This document shows positions 47,200-59,970 of a DNA stretch of 64,000 nucleotides, piece after piece. Below the pieces are notes generated by a model, which worked only from the letters and a program-made list of their open reading frames with translations, was not told the DNA's origin and made no database searches. A program made the translations under genes and the position numbers. The stretch's first letter is position 1, and the number at the start of each line of letters is the position of its first letter. This stretch comes from Alnus glutinosa (Eukaryota > Streptophyta > Magnoliopsida > Fagales > Betulaceae), in contig NC_084892.1 in NCBI RefSeq assembly GCF_958979055.1, positions 3,551,501 through 3,615,500 of the forward strand, written 5' to 3'.

Positions 47200-49035
47200 A
47201 AAATATAATTTTTTATTCATCCATTAATCTTTAAACTATTACAAAAGAACGCTTAAATAGACTGGCAATTTCATTTTAACCCTAATTTGATTGACTTTGG
47301 GCCAAACATATTATTAAGTTAATAAATAACTTAAAACTTTAGGTCAAGTCCATTATTAAATTACAAATAAAACTGATAACTAATTAAAACTCAAAAGATT
47401 CGTTTCTTTATTTTTATCCTGCATCAGGGTATGCATTTACGAGTGAGTGTAGCAGTTTTCTTATTAATAAAATGTAGAAGACTTTGTACTCCATCTATTT
47501 TCTCTCCAAAAAAAAAAAATAAACAGATAGAAGTATTGGAATTTGGAAGAAAACCTTAATTAACTCACTAGCTATATCTGTCTTTACAAAGTTTACCGTG
47601 CAGTTGAATAAAATTTCAATTTTACCGTAGAGAAAAGGGAGAAGATTGCCGGCCCTTTTAATCGACTTAGATCAACGTTCTGGTTGAGAGAAGCTAGCCT
47701 AGACAGGCGACTATTTTAGTTGGGTAATACTTAAGTGTAGCAAAATTTTTGGAAATCATCCGGAAATTTTGCTTATCAATGGCATTTCTGTAATTATTTC
47801 AAAATTTCCGAATGATTTCCATAAATTTTGCTACTCCGTAGCAGTGCTCATTTTAGTTTAGGGTCCATTTCTTTGGACTTTGGGACTCTAGCCCCAACCA
47901 ACCACATTTCAAGCTAACAATCAAGTAGGTTTTCCATTAAAATGAGTGTGCCCATTTTTAATCCAGTTTCAACAGCATTAACGAGAGCAAGCCCAATTAT
48001 CCATTTGTAATGGTTGAATAATGGGGATGAGCCGTAGGGGCCAAAATATGGTTTTATTTTTTAGGTGGTTGTATGCCAGAATGTGAGGGCAAAATGGTTT
48101 GCTTTTTTTTATGAGGGTTTTTTTTTTTTTTTTTTAATGATTGAAATGGGGAAAAAGTTACAAGGGTAGGAGTCTTTTCCACTCTTGATTTGAAAGGAAT
48201 TGAGAGTGGAAGACCCAAAAAAAAAAGGGGTCGACTCCCAACAACATACTCAAAACGAAAATAAGTGCAGAAAATATATACAAACAGTAAGAAATAGGTT
48301 GAACAATAACTTGATCCTCTTAATAGGGGCGTACAAAGAGGTGAAAGTGCGGTTTGTAGTGGCCTTGGGGGATTGGGACATTCACGCACGGGGGAACTTG
48401 GATTAGTGAGCTAGATTATAATATATACATTATGTCATGTTGATGTTCGTATGGTCGTGATATTTTAATTTGGATAGTAAAAGAGTCTAAGTAAATGGTG
48501 TTGGCGTTGTGTTTTGGAAGAATGTTGGATGTTTGATTTAGTTAAGATGTTGTTTGAAATGTTCGATGTTGCATTTTCACAGTATTGTAGTTTAGAATGT
48601 GTTAGGTTGTTTTGGCAGAGGACTAGTTACTAGTTAGGATCAAAATTGTTGAGCATGGAGATCGGGACAAATTTGCCATATTTTAAGTATATGTTTGGTG
48701 CATTGCGAATCGGAATTCTTGGGTAATGGGGCATGGGCCAGTCGGCCATTTTATAAGAGCCCGCTCATGATCTAACAAACCAGACTATTCATCCAACACA
48801 AAATGTTGCTTCAACAAATCGCAATTAAAGGTGTGTTAGAAATTGCGATTTCATAGATAATAAGTATAATTTTAAATCAAATCGCAGAATATAAATCGTT
48901 TGTAAATTACATTTTTAAAAATTACAATTTAAAAACGCAAAAAATTTACTTTTTCAATTAAATTTTTTTTTTTGAAAGGCTAATTTACAAATTTGGCCTA
49001 TAAAATCGAACCTTCGTCGTCCTTTTTGTTTTGCT

Positions 49036-49071
<36 letters not shown>

Positions 49072-49550
49072 AACCTGTTTCTAAAAAATTATAGCTAAAT
49101 TTATGATAAATCACCATTAAAATTTTGATCCAATCACCATTTAATAAAACATATCAACTTTAGGACAATAAAAATAAAATGAAAAATCCAATTAGATCAT
49201 CTCGAACAGCAATAATTATTTTAGCTACTCAAAATAGACATTTTTCTAATTTAGCTACTAATTTTTCAGTACAAACTCTAACAAATTATTTATCAGTCTT
49301 TACATACTTTAAATATTATTTTTTAATGTATTTTTACGTGTGAAAATTGACTTTTCAACAAGTTTATAACATTCTTTTGGGTATAACATTTGCTCCAATG
49401 AATTTGACATTACATTTGAAGCAATAAATAAAGTGTCAAAAAGAGAATAAAATGAAAGAGATAACACACTGAAAGGTTAGGACTACTATAATCTATAACC
49501 ATGGATGTGTTTCATATAGAGCAGGTTTGCCAGGTCACCTGGCTATGAGC
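47200..49550. other. Spacer including the duplicated upstream region of the SDR pseudogene
   Basis: 47650-48000 matches 24770-25040 upstream of SDR gene 2 (shared CAGTTTCAACAGCATTAA). 48825-48960 is a fragment of the MITE family at 8732. A poly-T run lies at 49038-49063. No gene seen. Confidence 0.5.
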
Positions 49551-49722
49551 CTATGAGGACAATCCTTCTGCCTTCGGCTTTGTGTAACCCAGATGGATTA
49601 GCTTTTGTACCAACATCTTCTCAGCTTCTGCCTAAAATCCCAAAGGAGAAGGAAGAAATAAATCCCTTGAAGACCCAAACCAGACAGCCAAACTAAACTT
49701 AAGAAATATTTACAAGTGTGTT

Positions 49723-49727
<5 letters not shown>

Positions 49728-49766
<39 letters not shown>
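49728..49766. repeat. (GA)n microsatellite in an intron of the PAC4 relic
   Basis: GA run beginning a few bases after the exon 4 donor at 49769-49770. On the gene strand it is a CT tract. Confidence 0.9.
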
Positions 49767-49769
<3 letters not shown>

Positions 49770-50399
49770 CCTCAAGCATAGGACTGTTCTTTGGAATTTT
49801 GCAAGCCAGAATTATATTGAGACCAGTCTTCAACACTCCAAGAAGATATGAAACGTCAGTCTGGGCGCGGGAAACCCATAAATCCCAAAAACCAACATAC
49901 ATAATCAAAACTAACCTATTCGCCGAGCTATGCCAGATCCAGTATTATCAGAAGCTCCTCCAAGTATGGAAGCAACACTAACCGTATCCTAAATACCAAA
50001 ATATAATGCATAATCTTTGAATTTGAATGTTAATTCTTATGATTGTCACTAGGAAGTTGATTCCCTAAAATTCTTTGGGCATTCATTCTATTGAGTACAT
50101 TTCTTTATATCTCGACTATTGTTTTCAAATAAAATTGTAGAGATTCTATTATCTAAGTATTTATCATCTTTACCGTTCAATTTGAATATAAAGGTTGAGA
50201 TTTAAAGAAATCTACTTGATAGAACACCTGAGGAAATCTACTTACAGGCCGTGTAGGTGCAGCTGCGTATAAGTGGGCCTAATATGGCAGAGTTGCAACC
50301 GATCCATGCATATATCTACACGGTAAATCACAAACCATTAAAGATATATGAGAAATAAAGAACAATTTTTTTTTTGATAAGTAAATGAAATTTTATAAA

Positions 50400-50678
50400 A
50401 GCGTAAAGCGCCCCTCTAAGTACACTGGAAATATACGCAAGGAAACGCCTAAAAATGCAAAGAAAAACGAACAAGAAAATCAGAAAAGCTAATAGACACG
50501 GGAGACAAAAAAGCCTTCGTCCAAAGATACAACGTATGAAAAAATGAAGCAATAATATTCTCCATGGAATTCTCAAAGTCTTCAAAGCACCTAATATTTC
50601 TCTCCTTCCAAACACACCAAAGAATGCAAATAGGCACCATCTTCCAAACTGCAGTACTCCTTGACGTACCCGCCTTCC

Positions 50679-50731
<53 letters not shown>

Positions 50732-53700
50732 ATTTCTTTTCTATTTTAAATTATTTAATTTTATTCATTAATTTCTTTTATATTTCTAATTTCTTTTCTA
50801 TAATTTCTATTTTCTATTTTATTTGGACTTTAAAAATATTCATTTGCATTTTCTTTTCTTGGCTACCCTTTACGAGTCTATTAGATAAAAATAAAACACT
50901 TTATTTTATTTTACCACACTAGATAGACTTATTTTTATTTAATCCTAATAAACCTATTTTATAAACTTTGGTCTTTTAATAATATTATCTTGCATTTTAA
51001 ATACACCTAATTAAGTTTAATCAATTATTTACTCAATTTATACTTTAATTACAAAATAATTTTCTGGACATTACAACTCTCCACCAAGCTTCTCTCTCTA
51101 TCACATACCGCAACAACCATTTACCTAACAAAGCATGGTTGAACATCAACAAATTCCGAATACCCAACCCTCCATCTGAAATTGGGGAATAGACTTTCGA
51201 CCACCTCACCAAGTGGATTTTAGATTCTTCACCCAATCCACCCCAAAGAAGATCCCGTTGTAGCTTCTCTAACTCGGGAGATGGAACAGAGACAAAAAGT
51301 AAGTAGGCACATTGGCAAGGGTACTCTTAATAAGGGTTACTCTACCACCCTTAGAGAGATACATCCTTTTCCAACTAGCCAAACGATGTTCAATCTTCTC
51401 AACAACCCCATCCCAAATATGAGTGGACTTATAGAAAGCCCCCAAATGAAGACCAAGATACTTAACCGGCAAAGTGGCAAACCCACACCCTAAAATGTCG
51501 GCAAGCCTTTCCGCTTGATCAACATGCCCCATTGGAATTAAATTTGGCTTTGTCAAATTAACCTTCAGACCCGAAGCTGCTTCAAACAGGAGGAAGAGAC
51601 TCCGCAAATTACGCAACTGAGAAGAATGAGCACTACAAAAAATCAGAGTATCATCTGCAAATAGAAGATGCAAAAAATCTACGTCACCTATTTTAAATCC
51701 TTCCAACAAACCCCCCCTAACTGCAGCTGAGATCATACGGCTCAAGGCTTTCATCACAAAAACAAATAAAAGGGGTGACAAAGGATCCCCTTGTCTCAGT
51801 CCTTTGGAGCTACTGAAAAAACCAAAAGGGGAGCCATTGATTAACACCGAAAACCGTACAGTTGAGATACAATGAGCTATCCACCTACACCTCTTTTTTC
51901 CAAAGCCACACCTCCTCAACATATACAAAAGAAAATCCCAGTTAACATGATCGTATGCTTTCTCCAAGTCCATTTTGCAAATGATGCCTGGCACCCCAGA
52001 TCTACGCCTACTATCAATGCATTCAATAGCAATAAAAATCAGATCAAGAATCTGCCTCCCTTTGATAAAAGCGCTCTGAGATTTGGAAATGGCCTTCTTC
52101 AAGACCGACTTCAATTTGTTTGCTAGAACTTTAGCAATAATCTTATAGATACCTCCCACCAAACTAATAGGTCGGAAATCTTTAATGGAGTTAGCCCCTG
52201 GAACCTTCAGAATAAGAGAAATAAACGAAGCATTCAGGCTCTTCTCAAACAGACCTCTGGCATGAACCTCATCAAAAACCTTCATAATGTCCACTCTCAC
52301 GACATCCCAACACGCTTGGAAGAAGGCCATAGAAAAGCCATCAGGACCCGGTGCCTTATCACCATTCATAGCTGACACTACCTTCTTGACATCCTCTTCG
52401 AACGCTCTCTCCAACCAGCTAGCATCAACATCTGAAATAGAATCAAAGGAAATACCATCCACCCTAGGCCTCCACCTACTCGGCTCATGAAAGAGCTTTT
52501 GGTAGAACTCAACCACGTGATCGCCAATATCTGTCTTATTAGAAGTAAGAGTATCTCCAATCAATAAAGAGTCAATAGAGTTGTACCTTACGTTTGAATT
52601 AGCTATGGAGTGGAAGAATTTAGTACATTTGTCCCCTTCTTTTAACCACAAGACTCTTGATTTCTGCCGCCAGCTCACCCCCTCCAAAAGAGAACACCTC
52701 TCTATCTCTCTGACTATCTTTGTCTTCTTCTGAAGCTCCTCCTCAACTAAAGCCCTACTTCCTTCAATAGCATCAAAAGCCTAAAGTTCTTCAAATAACT
52801 TCCTCTTGTTCCTTTCTACCTTACCAAAAACCTCTTCATTCCAAATCTTCAAATCCTTCTTCAAAGCCTTTAGTTTACAAGCAAAAGCAAAACTAGAGGT
52901 ACCTTGGAACGAGTAAGAATCCCACCATTGTTTCACCTTCCCCACAAAACCTTCTGCTTTAAGCCACATGTTCTCAAATTTGAAGGACCTGTTCCTCCTA
53001 GAGAAGTCACCACAATCAAGAAGAATCGGAAAGTGGTCTGAATAAAGGCAAAGAAGCCTCTTTTGAGACAACACAAGAAACCGAGCTTCCCAATCAAGGG
53101 AGACTAAAAAACGATCAATCCTATACCAAATAGGGGGATCAAAAGTGCGCGACCAAGTAAAAGCACCCCCAACGAGAGGAAAATCCATGAGACCCAGCTC
53201 AAAGATAAAATTAGAGAACTCTCTCATAGCAGGCCTACTACCCTCACTGGACCTTTCACTAGGGAAACGAGTAGCATTGAAATCGCCTCCTATACACCAC
53301 GGCAAGCTCCACCAACTAATGATCCTAGCCAACTCATCCCAAAGCAGACTCCTATCCATATCAGAATTTGGACCGTAAACACCTGCAAAAAGCCCAGACG
53401 AAACGATCCACTACATTCCTTAAGGAAACAGCAAGAGTGAAAACCCCTAAACACACATCAACTTTCTCCACCACCCTATTAACTCACACAATCAAAATGC
53501 CCCCTGAGGCCCCACTGGAGTCTAGACAACACCAATTGACATGATTGCAGCCCCAGAGACTGCGCACAAAGCTACTCGAAATACCATGAACCTTAGTTTC
53601 TTGGAAGCAAATAATATCAGCCTTCCAATCTCTGAGCAAGTTACTAATCCTTAGGCCTTTTTTTCTCTTATTCAGCCCCCTCACATTCCAAGATAGAATT

Positions 53701-53759
53701 CTTGGCTTCATAACACAACTGGATGCCCTCTTGTCTTCCTTTTCCCGCGGCTTAAGCAT
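50400..53759 (-). pseudogene. LINE ORF2 (endonuclease and reverse transcriptase), disrupted
   Basis: The endonuclease starts near 53710 (ILSWNVRGLNKRKKGLRI, FQETKV) and continues 53359-52781 (GDFNATRF, SDHFPIL). Reverse transcriptase 52687-51269 shows KAPGPDGFSMAFF, FRPISLVGGIYKIIAKVLA, LRQGDPLSPLLF and the catalytic FADDTLIF. The C-terminal part follows at 51236-51060 and 50660-50400 (WCVWKERNIRCF). Breaks: TGA after GGILIV (near 53484), TAG at 52781, a frame shift near 51260 and the 370-bp AT-rich insertion. It cannot make a full protein. Confidence 0.9.
50680..51060. other. AT-rich insertion in LINE ORF2
   Basis: A (TA)n run and about 330 further AT-rich bases separate the two C-terminal parts of ORF2. 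On the minus strand it begins TGTAATGTCCAGAAAATTAT, which could be a degenerate LTR start. Origin not proven. Confidence 0.5.
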
Positions 53760-55629
53760 GAGCCTCTAGCATCGTAGTTAATGGAACACTCCAAATTCTT
53801 AACCACCCATTTTTCCTTCTTCCACCCACAAGACACAGCTCCCTCCTCACCTAAATGACGATCCGCTTCAATAAAAGACAAGAAATCCAGCAATTGTGGC
53901 TTATGTCCCTCAAACGATATCCCTAAAATGGGATAAATTTCATTTGCACGCTGAATGACCCAATCAAAGAAACCTATGCCACTGCCTCTTGAAACACAAC
54001 CAAATTTGAGCACCCAATTGGCTGGCTGTATGAGTTCCCCACACCATCCTTTTCCTGCATAAAAATATAGTTCTGAAGGGGTTTCAACGGCAACCCCCAC
54101 CCGTTCAACCCAGAGACAACCAGCTCCCCAGAAAAATTCCCTTGCCAAGCAAATGAACCTCCCCTGAGACTTCCTGAGCATGGGCCAAAAAAAGCCTTGA
54201 CATCCGATCCCTACCTTCAGACACCGCACGCAGTATATCTGTCGGCTCTTGAGAAAGATCTGCAGGAACGTCGACCCTGCTCTTACTCACCGCCTGGTTC
54301 AGCTCCGGTTGTACTCCGGCCGGCGACATGACTTCCATCGACTCGCCGATAGTCACACCAGACATCAAAACCACCAGATCCGGAGAAACCGCAGGACCCA
54401 TTGGTCCACCCACCGAAAGAGAGTTACCTAAGAGCAACGACGATCGCAGCGCAGCCGGAGGAACACCGAAAGACGTCGACGCCTCTAAATCGCTGAACTG
54501 ACCCACGTCACTCCTCACTAGCAACCGGTCTGAGCTAGAAAGAGCATGAAAATTCGGCTGGGCAATAGCTTTGCCCTTAAGATCGGGCTCAAAACAATCC
54601 TGCTCCTGCTGATCCACACTCCCTAGTTCACTGGATTGAACCACGTTCACCCTCACCCACGGCCAGTCCGAGAAAGAATGGGCTTGCGAACTTGGCTGGG
54701 CTGGATCCACGCCCTTAGGATCCATGCCCCTACCCACATAACTGCCTTGGGCTTGGACTTGGGCTTAGCTCTCCCAACATAACTAGAAAACACACCTGCC
54801 TCCAAACCATTCCCATCCAAGGAAGCTTCCACACTTTTAAGCTAAGATCCCAAAGCATTATACATCATACACGTGGGACAAGATTTCAATGACAACTCAG
54901 CTATATTTTCCACACTGCCTAACAACCCATCTACCCTCTCCAAGCAAGCACCAACGTCTACTTTCAGCTGCAGCAACGTATCTTTTAGACTGTGAAAATC
55001 GATTCTATCACCGTAATGGCAAGTCATGTCATGAACAGCTATTTGCTCAACACTGAAACTTGTCCAGAATTGGCCGTGGGCATCCCCTCACCGTGCCTTC
55101 CCTTCGGGTGTTCCTTTTCCCACCTCGGCACCTTGGCTACCGACTCCGAAACAACACCAAAAGGCTCTTCCAGAGGTAATGCCGACCTCGCCAGCACCTC
55201 TGCATAACTTCTCCTCTACTCCTTCCCCGCCTAAGCCTTAATATCTACTGCCACTGGTTTGGACCCATCTCTAAAGAATTCAAAAACCCGCCTTAACTCT
55301 GAACCCAAACGCTCCCAACCTTTAACATTTTTACCTTCCGGGACGATAATCGAATCACTTCTTCTGTCACCAATGAATTCCTCAACCACCAAAAAACCGC
55401 CATGTTTGTTGAAGCAACGTTGCGCAAGAACCAGAGGGAACCCTTGAAGATATTGGTTCCAAAATACCCGAGAGTCTTCCACTCTAACCAGATTCTCAAA
55501 GATTCTCACCAACCAAGCTAGCTCATCCTTAACGAAAAGAATGGACCTCTTCTTCCATTTGCAGTACTCACGAATACGAACCCCTGTTTCGCCTCCCACC
55601 ATCCGCAACTCAAACTCCTTAGATTCCAC
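53708..55629 (-). pseudogene. LINE ORF1, disrupted
   Basis: Fragments in three frames: 55629-55231 (MESKEFELRMVGGETG, IVPEGKN), 54737-54105 and 54229-53708. The first part has the same layout as the N-terminus of the ORF1 at 17811-20003, including the I(I/L)(V/I)PEG motif. Stops and shifts separate the parts. Confidence 0.75.
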
Positions 55630-55939
55630 TGACCAATCTCATATTTCGATAACTCGAATGTTATTTTATTTTCTTAGAGTGCTAAGGCGAAGTCTTAAAA
55701 AGGTGGTCCTCTTTGGCAGGCCCCAGATAAAGAACAATTAGAAGAGAGATGTGTCAATTTTTAAGATAGTTGGACCTGTTTGGGAAGGAGGAGGATTTGG
55801 AAATGAAGAGTGACCTTGTTGAAGACGTCGCTGAAGCGCGTGATCTACACGCCACCACCGCCGTTTTGCTCCTGAAAATCTGAGAGGAGTTTAGGGCTTC
55901 GTTCAGTGCGTCCACGTTCGATTCTCCACCGTCCATGAT

Positions 55940-56820
55940 CAACTAAAAAACCACCTATGGGGCTCAATTACAAGTATCAAAAGTCCACAAGAATTTGGGG
56001 TTTTTGCGCCGTTCAATTAAACGTTGGCGTCTTCAGTCACCTTCACTCAAAGTCTGAGACCCAACGAAAACTCCTCTCCTCTCAACTTTTTCTTTTAAAT
56101 CATAATCAAATATATGCACTATAAATGAGTGGCTTTGTAGTTTGTTGCTCGTGGGTTAAAGAATATATACTTTAATATTATTTTTCCCAAAATCTCTCAT
56201 TCTTGAGATACAAATTAAAACATTTTCCCGACTTTCATGCGAAGGAAAGCAACAAAGAAGGGGTTGAATAATGTCTAACAACAAAAACCAAATAGATGTT
56301 GGAGCTTGAAGGAGTTGCACTACGATTACTAGAAAACCAAACACTGTAACATCAGAAATCCCACAACAATCCTCACCAAACCACATACCCAAAAGCCCAA
56401 ATAAAACGAAGAAAGCTATCAACGTTCATAAAAAGCTCCAGATTAGTGTTTCAAAATATAATAAAACCAAATTTCAGATTAAAGAACCACATTAGCACAT
56501 GCAATAAACAAAGACTACTGAGAACAACAGCAAACAAAGTAGATCTACAACAATTTACAACAAAACCAGATTACCTCCAATCCTATCTCAAAACAAATCC
56601 CATAAAAATGCACAAATGGAGAGAGAGAGAGAGAGAATACGAACAGAGAACGCCGGAGAGATAGACAGTTGAAGAGAGAGAAATCGCAGGAGAGAGACCG
56701 CCGGAGACAGAGAACACGCCGGGAGAGGAACGGTCAGCGACGCTGTGCGAGAAAGAGAGAGGCGTTGGGGAAAAGGGGGCCTAAAATGCTCCGGTGAAGA
56801 CTCAGGCCAACGGTGATAGA
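55940..56820 (-). promoter_or_regulatory. Upstream region of the PAC4 relic, with a CT-rich leader-like block
   Basis: Next to the ATG at 55936 lies a non-coding stretch. Further upstream (56590-56770) is a block that on the minus strand is CT-rich with CCGGCG words, typical of plant 5-prime leaders, followed by a possible donor GGAG/GTAATC near 56570. It may be the old leader exon of this gene or of an unrelated transcript. Confidence 0.3.
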
Positions 56821-56829
56821 GTGATTATT

Positions 56830-59800
56830 TCTTTGAAAATGAGTAGTTTCCAATATGGATAGCTCAATTCTCAATTAATGTCGTCCCGATTAAGATAACA
56901 TCATTTTAGGGTCTTTTGTTTTCAATAAGATACCGTGTAAGATTTTGTAACGGGTACGTTAGTAGTGTATGGGCTGGATTTTAATATGGGTTGAATGGCC
57001 ATTCCAATGATTAGAGTTTAAGCTTTGGGCCATGTCTATATAAGGCCATAAGTCCATTAGTAGGGTATGTTGAATCTTATTAGTGATTGCTTACATGGAG
57101 AATTCTTCATAAAATAATAATAATAATAAAAACTTACTTTGCTCAAAAATTTCTTACAACATAAAGACACAAGAACTTGATGAAAATCTACTAAATTATC
57201 AATTGTAACATTTCACATTATTAATATGTAACATTTTTTAAGTATTTTGATGGACGATCAAAATTACATAATTTGAGAATCTATAATTTATTTGAAATTG
57301 TAGAGAGAGAATAACCACAGTACCATTCGTTCAGTTCGACAGCTCTACCTTGACCTCTCTCACACCTAATCTACAGCCCTTCTCGACGTTTTAAGGGATC
57401 AAGCACTGCCAAATTTCTATACACAATTCTATTAATTTTAAGCGCCTGAGATCCTAAAGTACACGTACAACAGTTCATCCATGAGGGAATTCAAGAAAAT
57501 TCTCTAATTCTTGTACGTATGGTTTCTCCATCCTTTACATGGGAGAATAGTTGAATAAATTTTACATGGTATGCAGATTTAATCTTGGATGAAATTGCTT
57601 CTTCCAAGTCTTTTCCACTCCTCCCATCACGTGAGAGATCCTATTGCAAGAATGGGAGTTTTACACCCAATCCTCCATTGAAAGCAAAACTAAGAATTCT
57701 TAGTTAAGTGGTCGCCTTCATTAGTTTCAGGGCAGTTGGCCAACAGTGCCTCCACTAATTCATCTTTACTTTAGAGTAGCATACAAAGTGGTAAAGGCCT
57801 CTCAAGTCTCAACAGTGAATTTTGTTTGATGGTACGATTTTACGATTTTGCACATATTCTATGTTCATTAGACTTAAATCAGACAGGGCTATTTATGTCT
57901 TTTGACATTTACATTTACGGTTATACCCTTCTTCCATCCTCATTAGAGTAAAAATAGGCAACGTTATTTTTGTCTTGTTACAATTCCTTAAATCTTAAAA
58001 TTACTATGTTGCCCTTGTTAATCCTTCGGTTGGCTAAGAAATCTACTGGGTATTTTGGTCTTTCATATGAAATTACCAATTTGGGCTTTCCTAATGTAAA
58101 GAGATCCAAGGCTAAAAATGAGCCACGTCATTAAGGAAAAAAAAAAAGAGGGTAAAGTTAAATTTTTTAGTTTAAAGCCTTTGAAGAAAAGTTATTCACG
58201 CAGCCCGCAAGTATATTTTTATTTTCCCCCACTTTTTCCTCTCCCATCGAAATCCTCATCCCTCCCCCCTCAAGTTCGGCCGCGGCCACCGGTAACCACT
58301 GACGCCACCACCGAAAGGTGCGAGTTGTTTGTAAGACCTAGATATTGATTCACGGTTGGGAGAAAGGCTCATATGGTTGTGATCTTGAAGTCTAGTTTTG
58401 GTTAAATCCCTATCTTCTTGACCGAAAAATAGTGATTTTTGGAGTTTGATTATTTTTCCCCTGTTTTGGTGATTGAAGGATTTTTAGGTGGAGAAACTGA
58501 ATCGATCTTGAAATTTTTTCAAAGGTTTTCTTCAAACCGAATAAGTGTGAATTTCTGGGTTTGATGGAGATAAAACCGGTTAGGTGTTTTTGATTTTTCC
58601 ATAATGATAGCCAATTGTTTTTTTATTTGTGAGAATTTGTTGAGAGAATTTGTGTTCAAAATTGTTTAGAATGTTGATTGCATTGAAGTCTTGTCTATGG
58701 GAAATTTCTATTTGGGTTTTAATGTTGAAAATTGTTGATTCATTTGATTAATTCCTGGGTATTGATGGTTTAGTTATTACTGTGGCCGTATTGTTTGAGC
58801 TTCTGAGACTTTGAAAGCTTATGAGCTTATAGATTTCAATTGGTGAGTGTTGCTGGGTACTGTCGATGAGTTCCAAATTAAGGGGGGACTTTTCTCTCGT
58901 TTTTCCTTTTGATTTCTTCTGGTAGTGTGACCCACAGATTTGGCTTTTCCTTATTGTTTTCGATTGAACAACAAAGAAAGAGTTCTGATATCCTTGTAGT
59001 AGTCTGACCTACAGATTTGGGGTAAAATGTGATATAGTGATCCAAAATTTCCAACCTACTCGTAGGGAAGGCTAGGGTTGAGACCGTAAGATGAAGCTAT
59101 GGGGCGTCTGGATCAATGTTGACTAATTTAGGCATAGGATCCTGGAAAGTCACGGCTTCCAAAGATAATTCATCATGTGTCTAAGAGAGGAAGACATTTC
59201 CAGGATAAAGGGTATGAACGTTTAGCTGTAAAACTGTAATTTAAAGAATGAAAGATCCTTTTTTTTTTTTTAATAATCTTCCAACAATGAGGATATTTGG
59301 TAGAGTTCAAGCATACCCATGAATATTATACTTTTCTTTCCATCTTTTTACAATTTTGTTTTCTTTTTATTGCTAGGGTTGGCGAAAAAAGTTCTATTCA
59401 AGAATCCGAAAGGGTTGATTTTGTTAGGCGTACAAGAAAGCGGTTTAAAAACAATAATCAGCACTTGTAAAAAGAATCAGGAGCAGATATAAGATTGTTA
59501 CTGGTTATCTTTTACTTATCAGCACTTTTGCTGGAGTTAATGTTTGAAGTTCTTTTTTCTTTATTCTGTGTGATGTTGTATTTTGCTTTTTCTTATGTGC
59601 GGAGCTTAACTTTTGAACTAGAAGTTTTATTATATATATTTCTTATCATTGGAGAAAATGAAAGTTCATCACATTTTTCACATCGATAATAATTCATAGT
59701 ATGTGCAATCTCTATTTCAAATTTATTACGTTTACTTAATTGCTTTCATCTTGTTATTTCCTTATGAATGCAGGGAATTCTCGTATCTAACTAGGAATCT

Positions 59801-59970
59801 ATAAATTATTGATTCTTGCTGCTGTTATGAATACCTTTGGTGGCTATTGTCATTTTTGCTGGTCACTATGAGTCCTTCAAGTTTTCAGTTACCATCAGAT
59901 TGAATTAAGTGCGTAGGTCTCTCTTTCTCTCCACCTCATTTCATTCTTTCGCCCTCATCAAAAATACTCC
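56830..59970. other. Spacer with a weak plus-strand leader-like region
   Basis: No coding gene recognised. 58110-58340 on the plus strand is CT- and C-rich, like a plant leader. It is followed by T-rich intron-like sequence up to about 59970, so it may be the old 5-prime part of the relic at 59971. Confidence 0.3.

Larger units (their letters stand above)
50355..55739 (-). mobile_element. Full-length but inactive L1-type LINE in intron 1 of the PAC4 relic
   Basis: ATAAAGAACAATT flanks the element at 50355-50367 and 55727-55739. Minus-strand order: a 5-prime leader, ORF1 (about 55640-53710), ORF2 with endonuclease, reverse transcriptase and C-terminal region, then the plant LINE tail (CAGTGTACTTAGAGGGGCGC, TTACTTATC, poly-A). 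ORF1 and ORF2 carry stops and frame shifts, and an AT-rich insertion of about 370 bp lies at about 50680-51060. Confidence 0.93.
49551..55936 (-). pseudogene. PSMG4: Decayed proteasome assembly chaperone 4 (PAC4/PSMG4) gene
   Basis: Seen: exon 1 55776-55936 (MDGGESNVDALNEAL..., and in a shifted frame VTLHFQILLLPKQ), exon 2 50246-50315 (IYAWIGCNSAILGP..., then in a shifted frame YAAAPTRP), exon 3 49916-49988 (SILGGASDNTGSGIARR), exon 4 49771-49835 (LKTGLNIILACKIPKNSPM) and exon 5 49551-49631 (AEAEKMLVQKLIHLGYTKPK). The order and motifs are those of plant PAC4, a helper of 20S proteasome core assembly. Breaks: a frame shift and an in-frame TAG in exon 1, and one extra base in exon 2 (70 nt where neighbouring phases need 69). 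A 5.4-kb LINE sits in intron 1. Exons 3-5 are clean and intron 3 is about 80 nt. I infer a non-functional copy; another copy should exist elsewhere. Confidence 0.8.

Noticed and set aside
56156..56422. A minus-strand 88-codon frame starting MIAFFVLFGLLGMWFG
   Set aside because: No family recognised; it lies in leader or intron-like sequence upstream of the PAC4 relic.
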